A DNA stretch of 64,000 nucleotides from Excoecaria cochinchinensis (Eukaryota > Streptophyta > Magnoliopsida > Malpighiales > Euphorbiaceae): positions 9,557,501-9,621,500 of the forward strand of contig CANTUQ010000043.1 of the NCBI GenBank assembly GCA_947683425.1, given 5' to 3'. Within the stretch, counting starts at the first letter, position 1. The number at the start of each line of letters is the position of its first letter. Of this stretch, positions 56,789 to 64,000 are shown in pieces. The translations under genes and the position numbers were made by a program. The notes under the pieces were generated by a model. The model was not told the origin of the DNA. It ran no database searches and saw only the letters and a program-made list of their open reading frames with translations.

Positions 56789-56809
56789 TGTAACAACCCG
56801 AATTTTACC

Positions 56810-57007
56810 TGTAACAACCCAATAACCCTTAGGAGGATATCAGAGCGCTACACACACCAAAGCTCATACATAACCATGCAATAGCGGAATTGAAATAAAC
56901 AATTAGATAAGAAAATAATAATATCAGATATTAATTTTAAATCTTATATTACAAAAATATCCATATATAATATACGATTAACTTATACAAAAATTATATA
57001 CAAAACT
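56810..57007 (-). repeat. LTR fragment K, reverse orientation
   Basis: 198 bases starting TGTAACAACCCAATAACCC, with TAGCGGAATTGAAATAA, like the corresponding ends of S and H. It is a chromovirus LTR end inserted 21 bases into E's 3' LTR (left flank TTACC) and is itself interrupted by G. Confidence 0.7.
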
Positions 57008-57863
57008 TGTCACACCCCGTTTGCCCCCTAGTAGTATGAACCCATTTGTGTGTTCATGCAATTGTATGTGTTCGGCATATCATAAGGGCATTTTGGGAAT
57101 ATTGCATGTTCTATGGGTAATAATAGTGTATGGGTGCATACATGGCAGTAGAGTGCATTTTAGGTGAGTTATGTTGTGTGCTTTGCTCACACCTTGGTAG
57201 GATGTGAGTATGTTGGGATTGCATTATGTGTATGTGTTCATACCATTATAGGGTGTGCATTAGTTGGGAGTGCATTGTGTGTGAGTAGTGTATGCTTGTT
57301 GAGTGTGAGTGGTCAAGTTCCACCAATCTTAGGATGACATGTGGCTAGGGTTTTTGGAAATGGGTGTAAAAAGAAAGAGAAAGAAGGGGCAACCACTTCT
57401 ACTGCCTCTCATCCCGTTTTCTCTTCCTCATTACTCCTTCTTACTCTTTTCCCTTCCCATTTGTGTCCTGGTATTTAATTCAAGTGATTTGTGGTGGAAT
57501 TTGATTGCTCCTCAACCTCCGCTAGGTAAAGTTTTCTGCATTTTCATCATCTTCTTCACACTGTTCATTTACTTCTTTGCATTTCTAGATTGGGTTTTGA
57601 TCTATGGTTTTTGTTTGTGTGTTCTTGGTGTGTCGGCTGTTAGTTGAGCCTCCCCGTGACCCAAAAGGCAAAGAGAAGGCTAGGAATAGTGGAACCAAGT
57701 GACTGAAGCTAGGATTACAAGTTTGGGAATTTTGCATTTTACTGGGTTTGCTGCGATAGGTTATTTACTGTGTATTGGCTTGGTTCGATCCTTTTGATGA
57801 TAATCTGATGTATTGATGTTGCATGTTGGGATTTGAATGAATCGGTTTTGGTTGTGGTTAATG
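57008..57863 (+). repeat. Tekay LTR fragment G
   Basis: The first 856 bases of a plus-orientation LTR, TGTCACACCCCGTTTGCCCC and on, co-linear with LTR F (60516 onward) through the AGTGGAACCAAGTGACTGAAG block. It stops at 57863 where H begins (left flank TAATG). A 102-codon open frame at 57339 lies in the LTR and has no protein signature. Confidence 0.8.
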
Positions 57864-60515
57864 TGTAACACCCCCATACCCCCGGTAAGGAATATCGGGG
57901 CGTCACGCGGCTCATACTTATACATATACATATATACACACTAGCGGAAATGATAACAATAAAATAATCAAACTATCTTTAGCGCCAAACAAAACACACT
58001 TCTCTTATAACATATTTAAACGGTACATATTACAAAAGCTTTATACATATACATCTTCGGTATATATACCAATCAGTTAACATATACATATAAATACTGT
58101 TCTTTCTATCTACATAATGATGTTACTCAAAATGTAAAAACTCTATCTCTAACTTATACAAAAAAGAGATCAAAATAAAACTCCTAGTGGCCTTGACCCG
58201 CAGATGTCCGCTCACTGTTCTGAACCTGTACCTACACGGAAATAAACATCCGTGCTAAGCGATAACGCTTAGTGGGGATGAAAATAATGCAAAGGACTTC
58301 TTTACGAAGTCACAGATAAATCACACAATCATATATCGCATGCATATAACTCTTATACGTGTATAGGTAGCATGCTCGATTATCAAGTACTCTGAGCTCA
58401 CATATAAGTAACATTTACTCTTTCACTGTCTCATGCACACTATAACTTGTACATCTCATTTATTCAAATATACGCTATCATGTGTTCACATACATGTAAA
58501 CATACTCATGTAATGATACACTTGTATACAAAACTGTCATGTATTTAAACATTACTCTCATGTACTATAGCTTTATTCGAAGCAACACTTTAATCATCTC
58601 AAGTTCACTACACAACCTTTAACAAAACAGGCCTGACTTCCTTTAGTTGCGGATACGGGACACTATAAAACATTTTCGATAGACCGAAGTCACAAAACGT
58701 TTTCATCTATCTCTATTAAATGACCATTCTCGGGGGTCGACCCGCTTCGCCCAAATGGGGTGGAATCTTGGCAGCTGCCCTCGATAATCCCTTTATAAGC
58801 ATGCTTATCTATCCACTGCTATGGCCAGTCAGGCTAAACATAAAGACTCTATACTCTATATCATATACATTGCATGTACTCTATTGTTCATTTAAGAACA
58901 CTATACACTATTTACATATTAATGGGGCAAACCATGTGCATACATATACCCTATGCATATACTCGCATGTAGCCATATAATATTATTGCATCTTTGCACT
59001 CTACATTACTAACTAATCAAATGCATAATGCATTCTACATGTTTATAGCCTTCACACATTATGATTCAATCATACAGGATCAATATCACATGCATATCAT
59101 GGTCAATAATTAAAAAGCATATATACATTTAATTTCATTATTAAACTCTTATGCCATAGCTTTAATCACCTATATTTTCAATTGACAACCACTCACATAC
59201 TCATTCCATAAGGTTGGAAATGAGTTGGACATGCTATAGGAACTTACCCTGAAGTTCGGGTGCAATACGGGTTTAATTCGGGAAGAAAAACACATAAAAT
59301 GGTCAAAATAGAAGGGTCGAGGTTGTCACTACTCGTGACAGATGTCACTACTTGTGACAGTGGCCTACTGTTACGACTCGTGACAGTCGTCACTACTCGT
59401 GACAGAGCCACGAAAATCCAAACAGAAACCCAACAACATCAATTTTGTTCAGGCTAAACAGACATCGAAACGAAATTTTTAGGAAAAACTTCCTCTTAAC
59501 AAATCTTCCCTAGGATATTAACTTTCAAATGGGACAATTTTCAAGTCAATTGGACATCTATAACATCATATATGATCTAAATAATTTGAACTGGTCAAAT
59601 GAACCGGCCAAGGTAGAGACACCTCTATTTCGGCCAATTTTCAAGGTCTTAGAGCAAGAATTTGCTCAAGCTTATTTCTGTGACATTTATAGATATATAA
59701 GTTAGTGTTCTAATGGATCAAGAAGCACTCAATTTAGAGTCTAAAACTATACTTATGACAAAAACATGACACAGGGGTCAGATGACAAATAAGCAGAATT
59801 TGCCAAATCAAACTCTATCATCAACACACACACACTCAAATGATCAAATTACATACTTATAGACATATATACACATGTCATGAGCATTGAAAGCAATCAA
59901 AATGAACATCTTGAGCTAATTAAAGCTCAACAAGCATCTCTTTATTTCCACATGTCTTTGTTCAAGCATTTTTCATGTAAACACATGCAAAATTAACACA
60001 ATCACACTCGATCCCTACCTTAGGTGGCTTAACCGCTTCTCTCTAATCAATTCATAGCTTCTCCTTTCCCTTCACTAGCCTCTTATCCATAGCTTTCATG
60101 CACAACAAACCAAGAGAGCACTTAATCCATGGATTTCACTTTAAATCAAAAACAGAAATTAAATAGAAGAAGAAGACCAATGCTAAAATCATGCAACTTA
60201 CCTTCTTCGTAAGAACCCAACTCAATCCTTGACTTATACTCTTCAAACCAATCTAAGTAGTTCTCTCAAAGAACATAGCAAAAGAAGAAGAAAAGCAAAG
60301 AAAAGACAAGAACAAGGGACACGGCAACTAAGAGCAAAGAGAGAAGAAAAAGGAGAGCAAATGGCCAAAAGCAGAAAAATTACAAAGAATTCACAAGTGT
60401 TGGCCGGTCAAACCCAAAGAAAACCAAATCCTCTCACATAATGCTCACCTACAAGCCATAAATGCCAACCATTTAATTTAATTCATCCATATCTTAAGCC
60501 AAGCCAAGCCAAGCC
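57864..60515 (-). repeat. Tekay LTR H, reverse orientation, interrupted by F
   Basis: 2.65 kb starting TGTAACACCCCCATACCCCC; co-linear with solo LTR S (for example the LTR end near 57880, and TTAGAGCAAGAATTTGC near 59649 as at 19556). It has a cluster of GTCAC(TACT)CGTGAC motifs at 59325-59410, where the short arms GTCAC and GTGAC recur. It ends in AAGCCAAGCCAAGCC where F begins, roughly 400 bases short of the expected LTR start by comparison with S. Confidence 0.8.
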
Positions 60516-62974
60516 TGTCACACCCCATTTGCCCCCTAGTAGAATGAGCCTGTCTGTCTGTTTGTATGAGTAAGCATTTGCATGTGTTCGGCATTTCATA
60601 AGGGTACTTTAGTAATAATATATGATTTTGGGTTTTTATTATTATGTGGGTGCATACATGGAATTAAGGTGAGAATTAATTGAGTTGCATTTGTGTGCAC
60701 TTACATATACCATTGTAGGGTGCATTTAAATGAGGTTACTTAGGGTGTGTGTAATGCATTTTAGATTGGTGTGAGTGGTTAGCTTCACTAATAGGAATTT
60801 GACACATAATTAGGGTAAAGAAAAGAAAAAGAAAAAGGAAAGGAAGAAGTGAAGATAACAGGTTCACGTTATCTTCTTTCTCTGATGTTTCTTCTCTTCT
60901 TTTTCTCCATTTTCTCTACTCTAAGCATTGTGGTGTGGATTCTAGTTTGATTTGGTGAAGATAATCTCTCCTTGCATCCCCTAGTTTGGTAAGTGTATGT
61001 CCTTGTCTTTGTTTTGCTGTAATTTTACATCTTCATCTTCTTCTTTAGGTTGAGTTTTAATTTAGGGTTGCATGTTGATGTTCATTACTGTGTTTGTGTT
61101 CTAGTTGAGGCTCCACGTGATCCAAAGGGGAAAGAGGTTGCTGGACCTAGTGGAGCTAAGTGATAGAAGCTTAGAATCCAGGTTTGGGAATGTTTACTTA
61201 TGAAATTGTATGGTTTTGAAGTTACTGTAATTCTAGGGCTCATGTTCTTCTAAGCTTGAATATGTATGTTCTTGATTTGATTTGGTTAATTATTTGGTGA
61301 ATTGAGTTGTATAACTATTGCCGATGTTGTTTGGGATAATTTCTGGAAGGTAAGAACAGGTTTGTATGGTTTTAAATCAAATTGGGATTGAATTCTTGAT
61401 TCTGGAAATTCTGGGAAAATCGAATTACTGTAGAAACTCTCTCTGTCGCGTGACTCGCTACGAAGGAAGGCAAGTCACGTCGCGTGACTCTCGGTCACGG
61501 CGTGACCTGCCTACTGAGAAGCCAGCCGCGTGACCAGCTGATGAGTAAGCAAGTCACGGGACGTGACCTTCGGTCACGTCGTGCGACCTGCGGGGCGAGG
61601 CGTGCGTGATCTGCGAGATCACGCTACGTGATCTGCTTGAATTGTAGCACGTCACGAGTCGTGACGTCCAGTCACGCCGTGACCTGCGAGAGCATTGCGT
61701 GATTTGTGGAGATCACGCAACGGGACCGGCGAGGAAATAGCAAGTCACGTCGCGCGACCCTCGGTCACGTCGCGTGACCTGCCTGTTGGGAAGGCCAGTC
61801 ACGCCAGTGACCAGCCGATCTCGCCCGTTTCTCCGTTCAGCTCGTTTTTCCGAAATTTCCTGGTTTTTTAACTCAGAAAGGAACTTAGTACTTCTTCTGA
61901 ATAGATTTTACTGTTGTATGATGCATGTCTTACTGTTTGATGCTTCGATATGCGTGATACCATGATTTTCTAATGAATTATATTCTGTATCCTGAAATGT
62001 GATCTGTTTGATGCATAACCTGCTAGAGTCAAGTAAGTGGATAGTTAGGCATGCCTAATAGAGTCTTTAGCTGCAGCCCTCAATTCAGTTTGGACCCCGA
62101 TCAGGTCCCCGTTTGGTTCCTCGCGAACCCATCAGTATAGAATCTTGTTTAAGATTCCCTCAGTATATAAATAACATGTTTTGATTAATTATATAATATT
62201 TGATTTGTACCTGTGAGGTACCCTCAGTATTCGATTCGTACCCGTAAGGTACCCTCAGTACACTCGTTATCCACTGTCTAGAGTCAGCAGGTGTTCTTTA
62301 AATGCTAATGAATTTGTTCTGATCTGATCTGACTATGAATGGAATATCTGAATGAGTTTAACAATGAAACACATGCTGGATTATTCTGTAATGAATATAA
62401 TTGTGAGATATTGACTATATGGCCTTTATACGTGAATATGTTTATATATAGTCTGCTAACCTTTGCATAATGCCATTCTGAATGTGACATGTTTTGGCGA
62501 CCACTGTGAGTGGCCGTCCATAATTTATGTGTGATTCCCCACTAAGCGTTTTTCGCTTAGCACGGTGTGTTTACCCGTGCAGGTGCGGAAGGAGTTTTGC
62601 CTAGTGAGAGTCGCCGTCATCAAGCCAACACAGAAGAGTTTTTAGTGTAGGGCTATTTTTGTATCAGTGATGATTCTTTTTGTATAGAACTCTCATGTAT
62701 CAGCTTCCGCTTTTGTATCTATATTTTGGGTTATGTAATATTATTTTTATATCAGCTTGCTGATCAGAACATTATTGTAATAGTTTAATTATAGTAATGC
62801 ATGATCAGCCTGTGCTTTCTTTTTATATAAAGTTTAAATTATTCTGTATTTTTTGAATGTATGTTATGAATGATTGTATGTTTTGCTTTGCTATTGTTTG
62901 GTGATACCTTTACTCATACGGCATCTCACTCCTTCTCGGATGGGATCGCCTACGTATGGGAAGGGGGTGTTACA
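60516..62974 (+). repeat. Tekay 5' LTR of element F
   Basis: A 2.46 kb LTR, TGTCACACCCCATTTG to GGAAGGGGGTGTTACA. The 5' terminus has TGTCACACC and the 3' end GGTGTTACA, so the terminal inverted repeat is imperfect. GCTTAGCACGGTGTG near 62550 is the block shared with E. Confidence 0.92.
61440..61830. other. GTCACG/CGTGAC palindrome cluster in LTR F
   Basis: Dense direct and inverted copies of GTCACG in about 390 bases. GTCACGTCGCGTGAC (6-base arms, 3-base loop) occurs exactly at 61474-61488 and again at 61764-61778, with many near matches between. The surrounding LTR is AT-rich. Confidence 0.85.
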
Positions 62975-62979
62975 GTTAG

Positions 62980-62991
62980 TGGTATCAGAGC
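62980..62991 (+). other. Primer binding site of element F
   Basis: TGGTATCAGAGC, five bases after the LTR end; complement of initiator tRNA-Met. Confidence 0.95.
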
Positions 62992-63095
62992 ATAGGTTTA
63001 GGCGTTTCTGGGTGTTGTTATGATTGTTCTGAGCTTCTTAGATGTGTATGTGTCTAGATCTGTGTTAGCTGATACGGTTGTTTCTTGTTTGTTAG

Positions 63096-64000
63096 ATGGC
63101 TTCTAATTCTGCTCATGGTGCGCGTGAGGAATCCGCCGAGAGTGTGAATCCTCCAGCTGTAGATCAGTCTGTTTCTGTTACTGTGTCGGCTCAGCATGCT
63201 AGGGTTCAGCCCGAAGCCGCAGCCATGCCCTTTGAGGCTATGTTCCGGTTGCATCAGGACATGGCTAGGGTTTTGGAGAGAGTGACTGCTCCTAGAGCAC
63301 CTATGGAGAATTTGAGAAGGGCAGGAGTTGAGGATTTCTATGGTACTGGTTTGAATGAGTCTGAGATGGCAGAGAGATGGTTAGATAAAGTAAAGCGCGC
63401 ATTGAGAGAGATTCGGTGTCCTCCCGACCAGCAGGCAGAGTGTGCTTTAGCTCTTCTTCAGGGGTCTGCTTTTGAATGGTGGGAGTTAGTTTGCAGGCAT
63501 CCTCAGTTACCGGATCCGATTACCTGGGAGTTCTTTGAGGGTGAGTTCACTAAGAAGTACATTACTCAAACTTATAGAGATTCGAGATGGGCGCAGTTTT
63601 TGAGTTTGAAACAGAGGGCTTTGTCTGTAGCAGATTATGAGAAAGAGTTCAATAGATTGTCTCGCTATGCCTCACGAGGAGTTATGACTGATGACTTTAG
63701 ATGCAAGCATTTCGAGGCAGGGTTAAATGAGTCTCTGAAGATTGCTTTGATTTCCTTGATGTGTATACCTGGGGTTAGCTATTATCAGATTGTTGAGGCT
63801 GCTGTGAGAGTTGAGTTGTCTGAGACTGTGATGAGAGAGAGAGCTCAGAGGAGGAGTTCTTCTCGTGGAGGATCTTCTTCGAGTAAGAGATCTAGGAACC
63901 CACAGGATGAGTCAGCATCTGGTCCGGCTTCTAGAGGTAGACGTCAGGGTTCTACAGCTGTGTCAGGTTCTGGTAGGGGTGGTAGAGCTGAGACTACACC
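63096..64000 (+). CDS. gag of element F (open, truncated by window end)
   Basis: Chromovirus Gag, the structural protein that assembles the particle. It starts at ATG 63096 (MASNSAHGAREESAES), the first ATG about 100 bases after the primer site, and stays open for 301 codons to the window edge. Capsid core: MAERWLDKVKRALREIRCPP, LALLQGSAFEWWELV, WEFFEGEFTKKY, FLSLKQRALSVADYEKEFNR, FRCKHFEAGLNESLK and YYQIVEAAVRVELSE. A Ser/Arg/Gly-rich tail (SSSRGGSSSSKRSRN) follows, as expected just before the zinc knuckle. It aligns along its length with E's broken gag. No internal stop, unlike every other gag here. Confidence 0.93.
   Translation, partial: MASNSAHGAREESAESVNPPAVDQSVSVTVSAQHARVQPEAAAMPFEAMFRLHQDMARVLERVTAPRAPMENLRRAGVEDFYGTGLNESEMAERWLDKVKRALREIRCPPDQQAECALALLQGSAFEWWELVCRHPQLPDPITWEFFEGEFTKKYITQTYRDSRWAQFLSLKQRALSVADYEKEFNRLSRYASRGVMTDDFRCKHFEAGLNESLKIALISLMCIPGVSYYQIVEAAVRVELSETVMRERAQRRSSSRGGSSSSKRSRNPQDESASGPASRGRRQGSTAVSGSGRGGRAETT

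Larger units (their letters stand above)
52997..56809 (+). mobile_element. Tekay-type element E, gag only
   Basis: 5' LTR 52997-55421, primer site, gag, a short 3' stretch with a purine-rich tract, and the first 21 bases of the 3' LTR (56789-56809, TGTAACAACCCGAATTTTACC). No protease, RT, RNase H or integrase lies between gag and the 3' LTR, so this is a gag-only (TR-GAG-like) derivative. The left flank CATCC is the predicted target duplication. The 3' LTR is interrupted by insertion K. Confidence 0.85.
60516..64000 (+). mobile_element. Tekay-type element F, 5' part, least decayed in the window
   Basis: Complete 5' LTR, primer site and uninterrupted start of gag. It continues past the window. 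It interrupts H, so it is the most recent insertion of the stack by position, which agrees with its intact gag. Confidence 0.9.

Noticed and set aside
57339..57647. A 102-codon ORF with hydrophobic segments
   Set aside because: It lies inside LTR fragment G; the homologous part of LTR F does not keep the frame.
1..64000. Host protein-coding genes
   Set aside because: Every supported coding segment belongs to a retrotransposon; no multi-exon plant gene structure outside elements was recognised.

Overview
This window looks like repeat-rich, probably heterochromatic nuclear DNA of a flowering plant. I find no host gene, tRNA, rRNA or CRISPR. Almost all of it is nested and decayed Ty3/gypsy LTR retrotransposon sequence from two lineages. 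The first is the Tat lineage: LTRs of 2.3-2.8 kb, a primer site related to TGGCGACTCC, and a pol carrying a second RNase H of archaeal type (aRH). The second is a chromovirus of Tekay/Del type: termini TGTAACACC...GGTGTTACA and primer site TGGTATCAGAGC. Gene assignments rest on motifs and on comparing copies within the window; I ran no database search.

Layout. Positions 1-11240 hold Tat element A on the minus strand: antisense ORF, integrase, aRH, RT, protease, gag, leader, primer site, LTR. Its LTR (8411-11240) is also the 3' LTR of the next element, B (11241-21073), whose other LTR is 21074-23715. B is reduced: it has a mini-gag with two zinc knuckles and lacks the protease and most of RT. 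A 3.8 kb Tekay solo LTR (16887-20683, target duplication CATAC) sits in its leader. A further minus-strand Tat LTR (23716-26144) and an unassigned LTR-like block (26145-27866) follow. Plus-strand Tat element C starts at 27867 and is split at once by element D (27937-46724, target duplication CCGAT). D has its own LTRs, primer site, leader, 3' region and polypurine tract, but its inside is occupied by a minus-strand, 5'-truncated Tat element I (31056-43577). C resumes at 46725 with gag, protease, an RT remnant, integrase and the 3' half of an antisense ORF, up to 52996. From 52997 to the end is a stack of Tekay insertions (E, K, G, H, F), each interrupting the one before. The last one, F, has an intact LTR and an uninterrupted gag running off the window.

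How the parts work together. In the Tat elements gag-protease-RT-RNase H-aRH-integrase lie on one strand, and a DUF7745-like gene lies downstream on the opposite strand, converging on pol. Element I, the most complete copy, also has a sense-strand ORF resembling ATHILA ORF1. The two accessory ORFs diverge from a short region with two opposed TATA boxes and GACGGGC...GCCCGTC palindromes of the kind found in the same element's LTR. The antisense ORF has a likely conserved intron, and a 7-bp stem with a 17-base loop lies between pol and the antisense ORF in all four copies. B and C share one RT/RNase H deletion, so they look like a non-autonomous branch. Nearly every coding region carries stops of the kind expected from cytosine deamination.
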